From Streptomyces chrestomyceticus JCM 4735 (GTDB lineage Bacteria; Actinomycetota; Actinomycetes; Streptomycetales; Streptomycetaceae), in the NCBI RefSeq assembly GCF_003865135.1, contig NZ_BHZC01000001.1:5642001-5706000 (forward strand): a stretch of 64,000 nucleotides of DNA, read 5' to 3'. The position numbers and the translations under genes were made by a program. How positions within the stretch are numbered: position 1 is the first letter of the stretch; the number at the start of each line of letters is the position of its first letter. The notes beneath the pieces are model-generated. The model did not search any database, was not told where the DNA came from, and was given only the letters and a program-made list of their open reading frames with translations. Below, piece by piece: positions 18,477-26,267 of the stretch.

Positions 18477-21017
18477 CTACTCGGCCTTGATCGCCGCCAG
18501 CATGTTCAGCTTCGCGGCCCGGCGGGCCGGCCACAGCGCGGCCAGCATGCCGACCACGGCGGCGAGCGCCAGGAAGATGCCCAGCCGGCCCCACGGGAGC
18601 ACCAGCTCGTAGGTGGACATCGAGCTGCCGATCAGCTCACCGGCGGCCCAGCCGAAGAAGACGCCCAGGCCGATGCCGAGGACCCCGCCGAACAGCGCGA
18701 TCACCAGCGACTCCAGCCGCACCATCCGCTTGATGCCGGCCCGGTCCAGGCCGATCGCCCGCAGCATGCCGATCTCCTGCGACCGTTCGAAGACCGACAT
18801 GGCCAGGGTGTTGACCACGCCGAGCACCGCGACGACCACGGCCATGGCGAGCAGCCCGTAGAGCATGTTCAGCAGCAGGTTGATGAGCTGCGCGATGCTC
18901 TCGGAGACGTCCTTCTTGTCCTTGACGGTGATCGCCGGGTTCTTGCCGAGCGTCTCGGTCAGCGCGTCCTTGGTGGCCTCGCTGACGCCGTCCTTGGCCT
19001 TGACCAGCACCTGCGCGTCGGTGGGGTGCTGCTGGTGCGGGGTGAGCACGGAGGTGTCGAGCAGGATGCCCCGCAGCAGTTCGTTGCCCTCGAAGACACC
19101 GGAGACGGTGAGGCGGCCCTTCTTGCCGTCCTCGAAGGTCGCCTCGAAGGACGAGCCGACCTGCCAGCCGTGCTCCTTGGCGGTGTCGCTGTCGACGACC
19201 GCCCGGTTGGTCTTCGGGGCGCCGAGCCCGTCGAGGGAGCCCGCGGCGAAGTCCAGGTTCGTCAGCTCGCCGATCGTCCTGCCGTCGACGCCGGTCAGGG
19301 ACTCCGTCCCGCCGCCGATCCGGGCGACGGCGCTGCGCACCGGGCTGGAGGCGGTGACCTTCGGGTCGGCCGCCAGCGTCTTCGCCACGTCCGGGGAGAG
19401 CGGGCCCATGGTGGCCATGCTGACGACGTAGTCCGCCTTCAGGGCGTCGGTCGCCATCTTGTCGACGGCCTTCTGGACACTGCCCGCGATCACGGTCAGG
19501 CCGGTGACCAGGGTGAGCCCGATCATCAGGGCGGAGGCCGTGGCGGCCGTACGGCGCGGGTTGCGCACCGCGTTCTGGCGGGCCAGCTTGCCCGAGATGC
19601 CGAACGCGCGCAGCACAGGTGCGGCGGCCGCGATCAGCGGGCGGGACAGCAGCGGCGTCAGCACGAAGACGCCGATCATGAGCAGTCCGGCGCCGAGGCC
19701 CATCAGCCCCTTGCCGTCGGTGCCCATCGCGGTGGCGCCCAGGACGCAGGCGATGCCCGCGCCGGCCAGGACGGCGCCGATGGCGTTCCGTACCACCAGG
19801 GACTTCGTGGTCGCCGCCGCGTGCACGCTGTTCATCGCGGCGACCGGCGGGATCTTCGCGGCGCGGCGGCCCGGCAGCCAGGCGGCGAGCACCGTGACCA
19901 CGGTGCCGACCAGCAGCGAGACGACGATCGTGGAGGGGGCGACGACCAGCGGGCCCTCCGGGACGGTGCCGAGGGCGCCGGTGAGCGCCCGCAGCCCGGC
20001 GCCGATGCCGACACCGGCCAGCAGGCCGGTGACGGCGGCCACCAGTCCGACCACGAACGCCTCGATCAGCACCGAGCGGGTGACCTGGCGGCGGCTGGCG
20101 CCGACCGCGCGCATCAGGGCCAGTTCCTTGGTGCGCTGGGCGACCAGCATGGTGAAGGTGTTGGCGATGATGAAGATGCCGACGAAGAGCGCGATGCCGG
20201 CGAAGGCCAGCAGGCCGGTCTTCATGCTGTCCATGCTCTTGGCGATCATCTCGGCCTGGTCGTCGGCCATCTTCTTGCCGGTGACCGACTCGGCGGTGGC
20301 CGGCAGCACCTTGTCGACCGCCGCCTTCAGCGCGTCCTGGGACGTGCCGGGCGCGGCCTTGACGTCGATCTCGCTGAACTCGCCGGGCGCGGCGAACAGC
20401 TTCTGCGCCGTCGCGGTGTCGAACAGCGTGAGACTGCCGCCGGTGGAGACCGCGCCGTCGTCGGTGGTGAAGATGCCGGAGATCTTCGCCTCGCGGACCG
20501 GGCCGTCGACGGACAGCCGTACGGTGTCGCCGACCTTGTAGCCGGTCTTCGCGGCGGTCCCGGAGTCCAGCGCGATCTCGTGCGGGCCCTTGGGGGCGGT
20601 GCCGGACGTCATCGGGAAGCGGGCGTCCTTGCCGTCCGCGCCGGGGTAGTAGTTGCGGCCGCGGGCGCTGGTGCCGTTGCCGGCCTGCTGCCCCTTCTTG
20701 TCGGCGATGGCGGTGAACCCGTGGACGGTGCCGGTGGCGCCGGCCGCGCCGGGCACCTTCCCCGCCCGGTCGAGGAGCGCCTGGCTCAGCCCGGGGGCCT
20801 TGCCGGGCGCGGCGTCGGCGGTGTCGGGGCGGTGCGGCTGGACGGCCACGTCGACGCCGTCGAAGCCCTTCTGCGAGCTCTTCTGCGTGGCTTCGGAGAG
20901 GGTGGAGGTGAAGACCAGGGTGCCGGAGACGAAGGCCACGCCGAGCATGACGGCGAGGACGGTCATCAGCAGCCGGGCCTTGTGCGCGAGCACGTTGCGC
21001 AAGGCGGTACGGAACAT
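18477..21017 (-). CDS. FtsX/MacB-type ABC transporter permease
   Basis: An 846-residue permease with a long first helix (about residues 9-33), two FtsX domains of three or four helices each, and large extracellular domains (about 40-240 and 500-700). The ends are typical: MFRTALRNVLAHKARLLMT and, in the C-terminal half, RSQEIGMLRAIGLDRAGIKRMV. Such exporters use ATP to drive periplasm-side mechanics or release of lipids, lipoproteins or peptides. ATG 21017 is the start matching family length; the longer frame upstream crosses the ATPase gene and is not real. The ATPase lies 47 bases upstream in the same operon. Confidence 0.88.
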   Translation of the reverse strand: MFRTALRNVLAHKARLLMTVLAVMLGVAFVSGTLVFTSTLSEATQKSSQKGFDGVDVAVQPHRPDTADAAPGKAPGLSQALLDRAGKVPGAAGATGTVHGFTAIADKKGQQAGNGTSARGRNYYPGADGKDARFPMTSGTAPKGPHEIALDSGTAAKTGYKVGDTVRLSVDGPVREAKISGIFTTDDGAVSTGGSLTLFDTATAQKLFAAPGEFSEIDVKAAPGTSQDALKAAVDKVLPATAESVTGKKMADDQAEMIAKSMDSMKTGLLAFAGIALFVGIFIIANTFTMLVAQRTKELALMRAVGASRRQVTRSVLIEAFVVGLVAAVTGLLAGVGIGAGLRALTGALGTVPEGPLVVAPSTIVVSLLVGTVVTVLAAWLPGRRAAKIPPVAAMNSVHAAATTKSLVVRNAIGAVLAGAGIACVLGATAMGTDGKGLMGLGAGLLMIGVFVLTPLLSRPLIAAAAPVLRAFGISGKLARQNAVRNPRRTAATASALMIGLTLVTGLTVIAGSVQKAVDKMATDALKADYVVSMATMGPLSPDVAKTLAADPKVTASSPVRSAVARIGGGTESLTGVDGRTIGELTNLDFAAGSLDGLGAPKTNRAVVDSDTAKEHGWQVGSSFEATFEDGKKGRLTVSGVFEGNELLRGILLDTSVLTPHQQHPTDAQVLVKAKDGVSEATKDALTETLGKNPAITVKDKKDVSESIAQLINLLLNMLYGLLAMAVVVAVLGVVNTLAMSVFERSQEIGMLRAIGLDRAGIKRMVRLESLVIALFGGVLGIGLGVFFGWAAGELIGSSMSTYELVLPWGRLGIFLALAAVVGMLAALWPARRAAKLNMLAAIKAE

Positions 21018-21064
21018 GGTGGGTCCTGTGGGAGGAGGCGGTGGGGGCGGACTGCTGGTACCGG

Positions 21065-21844
21065 TCAGCTGACGCGGCCCCTGGCGTCGAAGCCCTTCAT
21101 GCGCTCCAGCACCCGGTCGGCGGTCGGGTCGGCCATGTCGTCGACGATGCGGCCGTCGGCGAGGAAGATCACCCGGTCCGCGTAGGCCGCCGCCACCGGG
21201 TCGTGGGTCACCATCACCACGGTCTGGCCCAGTTCCCGCACGGAATTGCGCAGGAAGCCGAGCACCTCGGCGCCGGAGCGGGAGTCGAGGTTGCCGGTCG
21301 GCTCGTCGGCGAAGATGATCTCGGGCTGGGAGGCGAGCGCGCGGGCCACCGCGACGCGCTGCTGCTGGCCGCCGGAGAGCTGTGCGGGCCGGTGCTTGAG
21401 CCGCCCGGACAGGCCGACGGTCTGCACGACCTGGTCCAGCCACTGCCGGTCGGGCTTGCGGCCCGCGATGTCCATGGGCAGCGTGATGTTCTCCAGCGCG
21501 GTGAGCGTCGGCAGCAGGTTGAACGCCTGGAAGATGAAGCCGATCTTGTCGCGGCGCAACTGGGTGAGCTTCTTGTCCTTCAGGCCGTTCAGCTCGGTGT
21601 CCCCGATCAGGGCCGAGCCGCGGGATATGGCGTCCAGTCCGGCCATGCAGTGCATCAGGGTGGACTTGCCGGACCCCGAGGGGCCCATGATCGCGGTGAA
21701 CTCGGCCTGCCGGAACTCCACGGACACCTGGTCCAGCGCGACCACCTGGGTCTCGCCCTGTCCGTAGACCTTGGTGAGGTCCGTGGCGCGTGCGGCCACC
21801 GTGGTGCGGGTGGCGGTGGGAACGCCGGTGTGGGGGGTGGTCAC
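21065..21844 (-). CDS. ABC transporter ATP-binding protein (LolD/MacB type)
   Basis: A 259-residue nucleotide-binding subunit. Walker A GPSGSGKS, Q-loop FQAFNLLPTLTALEN, signature LSGGQQQRVAVARAL, Walker B IIFADEP and the H-loop MVTHD are all intact. The LPTLTALENI pattern is typical of MacB/LolD partners of FtsX-type permeases. GTG 21844 is preceded by CAGGAGTCC; upstream in-frame codons lack a site. It should energise the permease encoded directly downstream. The region upstream, 21845-22270, probably holds their promoter. Confidence 0.93.
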   Translation of the reverse strand: MTTPHTGVPTATRTTVAARATDLTKVYGQGETQVVALDQVSVEFRQAEFTAIMGPSGSGKSTLMHCMAGLDAISRGSALIGDTELNGLKDKKLTQLRRDKIGFIFQAFNLLPTLTALENITLPMDIAGRKPDRQWLDQVVQTVGLSGRLKHRPAQLSGGQQQRVAVARALASQPEIIFADEPTGNLDSRSGAEVLGFLRNSVRELGQTVVMVTHDPVAAAYADRVIFLADGRIVDDMADPTADRVLERMKGFDARGRVS

Positions 21845-22270
21845 GGAAAGGGACTCCTGTCGAACGTCGGGACCGGGGAGGGCCGGGTGGAAGCGGCCTT
21901 TCCCATCGTGGGGTAGACGTGGGCACGCCAACGTCACCCCCTGAGCCCGTCCTGGGGGAGCCCTGGGGCGTAGCGCGGACCCGGCCGGTCATCCCTGGGT
22001 AGGAGGCAGACCCTGAGGGGTCGGGGGGCGGAAGGGCGCGCAAGGGGGCGCACGCAAGGCGTCGAGTTTCCGTCAATCCGGACACGGTGCGCGGCAGGCG
22101 CCGGAGCGGCGCGGGTGGGCCGCAGGCATGTGCCGACGGCCCGTACCAGCCGCTGATGACCCCTCAGTTGCCAATAAAATAAGACAACCTCGGGAAGACG
22201 GGCCCCTGTTCGGACGGCCCTGCGGGCTAGGCTCGTGCTGCCCCCTTTGAGGCGGCATGGGGGATCCCAG
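21845..22270. other. Intergenic region between ABC operon and bldA
   Basis: About 425 bases with no convincing gene. It must hold the divergent promoters. An A/T-rich patch at 22167-22188 (GTTG, then CCAATAAAATAAGA, then CAAC) stands out in this G/C-rich DNA and forms a short GTTG/CAAC dyad. A -10-like TAGGCT for bldA is at 22228-22233. Confidence 0.55.
22228..22233 (+). promoter_or_regulatory. Probable -10 element of bldA
   Basis: TAGGCT fits TANNNT and lies 37 bases before the tRNA 5' end, giving a leader of about 30 bases. No good -35 is seen; CTGTTC or TTCGGA are weak possibilities. The 14 bases from here also occur at the eno promoter. Confidence 0.5.
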
Positions 22271-22352
22271 GCCCGGATGGTGGAATGCAGACACGGCGAG
22301 CTTAAACCTCGCTGGCCTTCGGGCCGTGCCGGTTCAAGTCCGGCTCCGGGCA
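22271..22352 (+). tRNA. bldA: tRNA-Leu(UAA), the developmental tRNA bldA
   Basis: An 82-base class II tRNA. Acceptor arms GCCCGGA (22271-22277) and TCCGGGC (22345-22351) pair, with discriminator A at 22352; CCA is not encoded. The anticodon stem GCGAG/CTCGC encloses CTTAAAC, with anticodon TAA at 22303-22305. A long variable arm (CTGGCCTTCGGGCCG region) and the T-arm with GGTTCAAGTCC are present. Reading the rare UUA codon defines bldA, which in Streptomyces controls translation of TTA-containing regulatory genes such as adpA and so aerial growth and antibiotics. Confidence 0.97.
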
Positions 22353-22360
22353 CAGCACTT

Positions 22361-22380
22361 GACCGCCGGGCCCGGCGGTC
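22361..22380. terminator. Palindrome after bldA
   Basis: GACCGCCGGG and CCCGGCGGTC (22361-22380) form a perfect dyad eight bases after the tRNA; with a GGGCCC turn it makes a short stable stem. Confidence 0.6.
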
Positions 22381-22441
22381 GTCCGGCCCGGCGTTCCGGG
22401 GCTCCCGGTGCCGGTGATGTCCGTGATGTGCGTCCGGAAGC

Positions 22442-22996
22442 TTACGGGGCGGACCGGTCCCGACTGCTCTGCTGCGGCCGCTCCCGGTCGTCGGACCGGT
22501 ACGCGTCCGGAGCGTGGCCCTTGACGCCGTCGCCGACACTGCCGTCACGACTGCCGAAGCTGTCACTGCCGTCGCCGTCGCTGTTCACCGTACCGTCGGC
22601 CACCGTACCCCCGGGCGGCCAGGACGGGCGGATCTCCTCGGGGACGGCGGCCAGCGCGTGGCCGACGGTCGGGAAGCAGGACAGCGCGTCCACGGCCCGG
22701 GTGACCAGGAGGACGTGCAGGACGCGGACGCCCAGGGAGGCGAGCAGCAGGCGGCCGTTCATGCGGCGGCACAGCCACTCCAGGGCGAGCAGGCAGTTCA
22801 GGCCACGGGAGTCGCAGAACCGCAGCGCGGTCAGGTCCAGCACCAGGAACCGGTGCCCGGCCGCGATCACGGCGCCCGCCTCGTCCAGGAACTGCTGCTC
22901 CGCGTGCACGTCCAGTTCCCCGGCCACCCGGAGGACCGCGCACTCCTCGGCGTCGACGACCGTGGTGATCGTCAGGTGCCGCCTGCCTTGGGCCAT
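22442..22996 (-). CDS. STAS-domain anti-sigma factor antagonist
   Basis: A 184-residue protein. The STAS domain (about residues 8-115) has LRVAGELDVHAEQQF, the phosphoacceptor motif LRFCDSRGLNCLL with the expected Ser, and a C-terminal helix. Such proteins bind anti-sigma kinases when unphosphorylated and free a sigma factor. A polar tail of about 60 residues rich in Asp, Ser and Gly follows. GGAGGAGCG precedes ATG 22996. The partner kinase is not adjacent, so the target is unknown. It is convergent with bldA. Confidence 0.85.
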   Translation of the reverse strand: MAQGRRHLTITTVVDAEECAVLRVAGELDVHAEQQFLDEAGAVIAAGHRFLVLDLTALRFCDSRGLNCLLALEWLCRRMNGRLLLASLGVRVLHVLLVTRAVDALSCFPTVGHALAAVPEEIRPSWPPGGTVADGTVNSDGDGSDSFGSRDGSVGDGVKGHAPDAYRSDDRERPQQSSRDRSAP

Positions 22997-23340
22997 CGCT
23001 CCTCCACGTCTGCGCCCGGATCCGGCCGGGCTCCCGGGGCGTGTCCCCGCTCCCGTCCAGTGTGCCGGGCGGCGCGCCGTTCCCCGGCGCCGGCTCGGGG
23101 CGTGCCCGCCGTGCGGGGCCGCCGGCGGGCGCCGTGCCCCGCGGGCCGGTCCCGCATTCGGCGGACCGCACGAATGCGTCTCGCCGTGGATAGCGCAAGC
23201 ATTTCCACGGGGGAAACGCTGGTGCTGCAAATGGTCGCACTTCGGACCCGAACAGATATATCACATGGCAGTGCGTGTTCGATCGGATACGGCCGCGGTA
23301 GACATCCCGTGTCACATTTCTGCGCACGAGGAGAGAAAGC
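22997..23340. other. Intergenic region upstream of the small secreted protein
   Basis: About 340 bases between divergent genes. The left part is very G/C-rich; the right part (23180-23320) is noticeably richer in A/T, with CAGATATATCACATGG and a TAGACA -10-like hexamer near 23308, likely the promoter of the secreted protein. No gene is seen. Confidence 0.4.
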
Positions 23341-23631
23341 ATGCGCAAGTTCATCGGTCGTACCGCGGGCTCGTTCGCCATCGCCGCCCTTGCCGTCGTC
23401 CCGCTCTCGGGCCTGGCCTCCGCCGCGTCGTGGGACGACGCGCCGCGCCTCAGCGCCGGCAACAACTGCGGTGCCAAGTACGGCAAGTTCCACTGTGACC
23501 GGGTGCACAAGGAGCACAACGAGTACAACGACAACAAGGCGTACACGTACAACGACAACGACACGTACAAGTTCAAGTACAAGAAGAACGTGACCAAGGT
23601 CGGCCTGGCGATCGGCAACGTCGAGCAGTGA
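23341..23631 (+). CDS. Small secreted Asn/Asp/Tyr/Lys-rich protein
   Basis: A 96-residue protein of unknown function. A signal peptide ends near residue 28 (LASAA-S). The mature part of about 68 residues has two Cys (NNCGAKYGKFHCD) and then a strikingly polar stretch, NEYNDNKAYTYNDNDTYK, followed by FKYKKNVTKVGLAIGNV. GAGGAGAGAAAGC precedes ATG 23341 and a strong hairpin follows the gene. Its place between bldA and the rodlin/chaplin genes suggests a surface or developmental role, but no family is recognised. Confidence 0.8.
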   Translation: MRKFIGRTAGSFAIAALAVVPLSGLASAASWDDAPRLSAGNNCGAKYGKFHCDRVHKEHNEYNDNKAYTYNDNDTYKFKYKKNVTKVGLAIGNVEQ

Positions 23632-23684
23632 GCCGGCTTCCGCGGGACGGGCGGCTCCTGGGCCCGCCCGCCCGCTGAGACCAG

Positions 23685-23713
23685 GAAAGGCCCCGCGTGT
23701 CGCGGGGCCTTTC
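23685..23713. terminator. Terminator after small secreted protein
   Basis: GAAAGGCCCCGCG (23685-23697), loop TGT, CGCGGGGCCTTTC (23701-23713), then TCTGTG: a perfect 13-pair stem ending in a T-rich arm. Confidence 0.85.
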
Positions 23714-23903
23714 TCTGTGCGGCGGAATTATGGCACCAGGGGCGGGGAAAGGCACGCTGGGCGGAGCCGATGGCGGTTTCGCTCATTTTCGCGATTCGGT
23801 GACGGCGGCCCGGCCGCAGGGGCTTCGGATTGTCCGGCGCACTCCGGGTGAGCCGCGGCGCGGTGATATGTGTCTACGGTTTCATGGCATTCGGGTGAAC
23901 CGG

Positions 23904-23930
23904 CGAAACTGAACTGGCGGACGCGAGTTG
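23904..23930 (+). promoter_or_regulatory. Rodlin promoter, sigma-BldN-like
   Basis: CGAAAC (23904-23909), 17 bases, then GTTG (23927-23930) followed by TCC. The same CNNAAC-N17-GTTG layout precedes the other two rodlins here and resembles promoters of sigma-BldN, which is known to transcribe chaplin and rodlin genes. Confidence 0.55.
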
Positions 23931-23977
23931 TCCAGGATGCTCCGGAAACGGACACTCCGCTTCGAGAAGGGTGAATC

Positions 23978-24379
23978 GTGATCAAGAAGTTCCTGGCCGC
24001 GACGGCCGTAGCTGCGTCCGTCGTCGGCGTCTCGGCCATGGCAGCTCCGCAGGCCATGGCCGTCGGTGACGGTCGCGGCACGTCGACGGCCAACGGCAAC
24101 GGCGCGGGGCAGGCGTTCGGCAACGCCAACACCGAGGGTGACATGTCCCCCCAGCTCAGCCTGATCGAAGGCACGCTCAACAAGCCGTGCATCGGCATCC
24201 CGATCGAGAACATCCAGAACATCGTGGCCCTGGTCAACGTCGGCGTCCAGGACATCCTGTCCTCGGACCAGCACCAGCAGTGTGTCGAGAACTCGACCGA
24301 GTCGCAGGGCGACCAGGCGCTGTCGCACATCATCGACAAGCTCCCGCTGCTGTCCGAGAACGGCGTCAACAATAGCTGA
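23978..24379 (+). CDS. Rodlin, copy 1
   Basis: A 133-residue secreted rodlin. Rodlins organise chaplin amyloid into the rodlet layer on aerial hyphae and spores. Signal peptide to about residue 28 (QAMA-V), then the family signature VGDGRG, TANGNGAGQAFGN, GDMSPQLSLIEGTLNKPCIGIP, and a C-terminal QQCVENSTESQGDQALSHI. Two Cys are present. GAAGGGTGAATC precedes GTG 23978. It is closest to copy 3 (shared NIQNIVALVNVGVQDILSSD), with copy 2 somewhat different. Own promoter and terminator. Confidence 0.93.
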   Translation: MIKKFLAATAVAASVVGVSAMAAPQAMAVGDGRGTSTANGNGAGQAFGNANTEGDMSPQLSLIEGTLNKPCIGIPIENIQNIVALVNVGVQDILSSDQHQQCVENSTESQGDQALSHIIDKLPLLSENGVNNS

Positions 24380-24393
24380 GCCGGTCTGCCGTG

Positions 24394-24440
24394 AAAGGCC
24401 CGGGGCGTCGGTTCTCTCCTCCTGAACGACTCGGGCCTTT
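24394..24440. terminator. Terminator after rodlin 1
   Basis: AAAGGCCCG (24394-24402) and CGGGCCTTT (24432-24440): nine perfect pairs with a 29-base loop. Confidence 0.65.
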
Positions 24441-24664
24441 GCGCTTCAGAAAAAGCGCGAGCAGTTCCTGCATTACCCCACTCTTCTATCTGTGCCGCGC
24501 TGAACCATTCGGGCGATTCCTCGTGAAAATCGACTTCGCAGGAGTTTCGTCGGCGCGGACGAATCGTTACACATATTGGTAGCGGCGTTACGGGCGGTCG
24601 CAAAGGCGCCCGTGCGGCACGAAGGACGTGACCGTTTCAGACTCCGCTGCGGAAAGGGCTGAAA

Positions 24665-24898
24665 GTGAAGTACGCGAAGGTTGCCGCAGTCGCTGCTGGA
24701 ACGCTCATGGCGGCCGGAGCCGCCACTCCGGCGTTCGCCGACGCGGGTACCTCGGGCGCCGCCCAGAACTCCCCGGGCGTCCTCTCCGGCAACGTTCTCC
24801 AGATCCCGATCCACATCCCGGTCAACCTCTGTGGGAACTCGATCGACATCATCGGTCTGCTGAACCCGGCGTTCGGCAACACCTGCGTCAACGACTGA
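24665..24898 (+). CDS. Short chaplin
   Basis: A 77-residue short chaplin, a surface-active amyloid-forming protein that lowers water tension for aerial hyphae and coats spores. A signal peptide ends at about residue 26 (AFA-D). The single chaplin domain, from GNVLQIPIHIPVNLCG to FGNTCVND, has two Cys, as in the ChpD/F/G/H group and unlike ChpE. It lacks the LAXTG sorting tail of long chaplins. GTG 24665 is preceded by GGAAAGGGCTGAAA. The first 19 bases around the start are identical to those of the next gene. It lies among three rodlins, its known partners in the rodlet layer. Confidence 0.93.
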   Translation: MKYAKVAAVAAGTLMAAGAATPAFADAGTSGAAQNSPGVLSGNVLQIPIHIPVNLCGNSIDIIGLLNPAFGNTCVND

Positions 24899-24930
24899 CG
24901 CACCGCGTCGAACGGGTAGCAGTGGATGGA

Positions 24931-24975
24931 GCGAAAGGCCCCGGCGCGCCAGCCAAGCGTGCCGGGGCCCTTCGC
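24931..24975. terminator. Terminator after chaplin
   Basis: GCGAAAGGCCCCGGCGCGC (24931-24949) and GCGTGCCGGGGCCCTTCGC (24957-24975) pair along 19 positions with two mismatches; seven-base loop. Confidence 0.75.
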
Positions 24976-25134
24976 GTCGGAGGGGGCCGGGAAGTGGTGA
25001 AACGGATGGGTTTCTCTTTCGGGCCGACATCGTTGAACACCGAGAAAGCGGTGGTCCGGAGAGAGCCGGGGGAGGCCGCGCGGCGATGTCGGCCGCGGCG
25101 TCCGGCAACACCGCTCAGGAAAGGACAGCGGAAA

Positions 25135-25443
25135 GTGAAGTACGCGAAGACGGCCGCGTTTCTGGCCGGTTCCGTCATGGCTCTGGGAGCGGCGTCCCCC
25201 GTTTTCGCCGGGGCACCGGGGCAGGTGCCGAGTTTCAGTCTGAACGGTGGCCTTGCGGACGCCCTGAAGAACAAGCAACTGGACGGCCGCCAGCTCGACC
25301 CGGTGGTCCGGACCGTCGAGAACGCTTCCGGTGATCTGCAGAGTTCCCCCGGCACGAAAAAGCTGCTGAGCACCGTCGGGGATGTCACGCAGAAGACGCC
25401 GGGGCTCAAGGGTGTCGAGGTGGCCAAGCCGGCCAGGAAGTAA
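25135..25443 (+). CDS. Unrecognised small secreted protein in the rodlin/chaplin cluster
   Basis: A 102-residue protein beginning MKYAKTAAFLAGSVMALGAASPVFAG, a clear signal peptide cut near residue 26. The mature part is polar and helical, with no Cys: LNGGLADALKNKQLDG, PVVRTVENASGDLQSSPG, KKLLSTVGDVTQKTPGLKG. It is neither a chaplin nor a rodlin. Its ribosome site and first six codons (GAAAGTGAAGTACGCGAAG) are identical to the chaplin's, so its 5' end probably arose by duplication or shares translational control. Function unknown; a rodlet-layer accessory role is inference from position. Confidence 0.82.
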   Translation: MKYAKTAAFLAGSVMALGAASPVFAGAPGQVPSFSLNGGLADALKNKQLDGRQLDPVVRTVENASGDLQSSPGTKKLLSTVGDVTQKTPGLKGVEVAKPARK

Positions 25444-25504
25444 GGCCCGGCCCGCAGTACGACTGTGCCGCTCAGTTGTACGCGAAATCATTTGAGTGAT
25501 GGAG

Positions 25505-25533
25505 CACAACCAAGCTCGTCACACCGAGTTGTG
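25505..25533 (+). promoter_or_regulatory. Rodlin 2 promoter, sigma-BldN-like
   Basis: CACAAC (25505-25510), 17 bases, GTTGTG (25528-25533). Same spacing and -10 as the other rodlin promoters. Confidence 0.5.
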
Positions 25534-25579
25534 CAAACTGCCCCGGGTAAAGAGCATCCCGAAACGCGAAGGATCACAT

Positions 25580-25981
25580 ATGATCAACAAGGCGCTGGCA
25601 ACAGTGGCCACGGCTGCTTCCATTGTCGGTATCGCGGCCGCCACCGCCCCAGAGGCATCGGCCGTCGGAGACCACCGCAAGGTCACCACGGTCAACGGCA
25701 ACGGCGCGGCCCAGACGTACGGCAACTTCTCCACGATGGGGAACATGAGCCCGCAGTTCGCGCTCATCCAGGGCTCCTTCAACAAGCCCTGCATCGCGGT
25801 GCCCATCGACAACGTGCAGAACGTCGTCGGCCTGGTCAACGTCGGTGTGCAGGACCTGCTGTCCTCGGACCAGAAGCAGCAGTGTGTCGAGAACTCGACC
25901 CAGGTCCAGGGCGACGGGCCGCTGTCGCACCTCATCGACAAGCTGCCGGTCCTCTCCGTCAACGGCACCAACAACCAGTGA
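25580..25981 (+). CDS. Rodlin, copy 2
   Basis: A 133-residue secreted rodlin with signal peptide to about residue 28. It has VNGNGAAQTYGN, GNMSPQFALIQGSFNKPCIAVP and QQCVENSTQVQGDGPLSHLIDKLP. The GNMSPQ/ALIQGSFNKPC core looks closest to the RdlA/RdlB pair of S. coelicolor. ATG 25580 is preceded by GCGAAGGATCACAT. It is flanked by its own promoter and a strong terminator. Confidence 0.93.
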   Translation: MINKALATVATAASIVGIAAATAPEASAVGDHRKVTTVNGNGAAQTYGNFSTMGNMSPQFALIQGSFNKPCIAVPIDNVQNVVGLVNVGVQDLLSSDQKQQCVENSTQVQGDGPLSHLIDKLPVLSVNGTNNQ

Positions 25982-26009
25982 CGGGTGCCGTCGCCGGGTG
26001 ACCGGACCG

Positions 26010-26043
26010 AGGGCCCGCGCCGCCGTCCGGCGGCGCGGGCCCT
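26010..26043. terminator. Terminator after rodlin 2
   Basis: AGGGCCCGCGCCGCCG (26010-26025) and CGGCGGCGCGGGCCCT (26028-26043) are perfect complements, giving a 15-pair stem with a four-base turn, then TTTCCC. Confidence 0.85.
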
Positions 26044-26093
26044 TTTCCCTGTGACCGGTCACCGGCGGCCGGTGACCGGTCCGCGCACCGGTG

Positions 26094-26267
26094 TCAGCCG
26101 GTCTCGTCCGGCTGTTCCAGCAAAGCTCTGCGCAGACTCATCAGCGCTTCCAGATCGGCGACCCGCGCAAAGCGGCCGAGCAGGGTGTCGACGCCGGCGT
26201 CGTCACCGCGGCGCACCGCTTCGACGATTTCCTCTTTCACGCGCATCGCGTCCACGGGGGCGACCAT
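26094..26267 (-). CDS. Putative 57-residue helical protein between rodlins
   Basis: A short reading frame on the minus strand. The product begins MVAPVDAMRVKEEIVEAV and continues RRGDDAGVDTLLGRFARVAD, LEALMSLRRALLEQPDETG. Composition is that of a real compact helical protein (Glu, Leu, Val, Arg, few low-complexity runs) and codon third positions are mostly G/C. GAAAGGAC lies about 12 bases before ATG 26267. It has no signal peptide, unlike all its neighbours, so it would act in the cytoplasm. I do not recognise a family. Confidence 0.6.
   Translation of the reverse strand: MVAPVDAMRVKEEIVEAVRRGDDAGVDTLLGRFARVADLEALMSLRRALLEQPDETG

Noticed and set aside
18477..22085. A 1202-codon open frame on the minus strand running from the permease through the ATPase region
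   Set aside because: Only the part from 21017 on is FtsX-like. The rest lies out of frame over the intact ATPase gene and is Arg/Pro/Gly-rich, the usual G/C-rich shadow.
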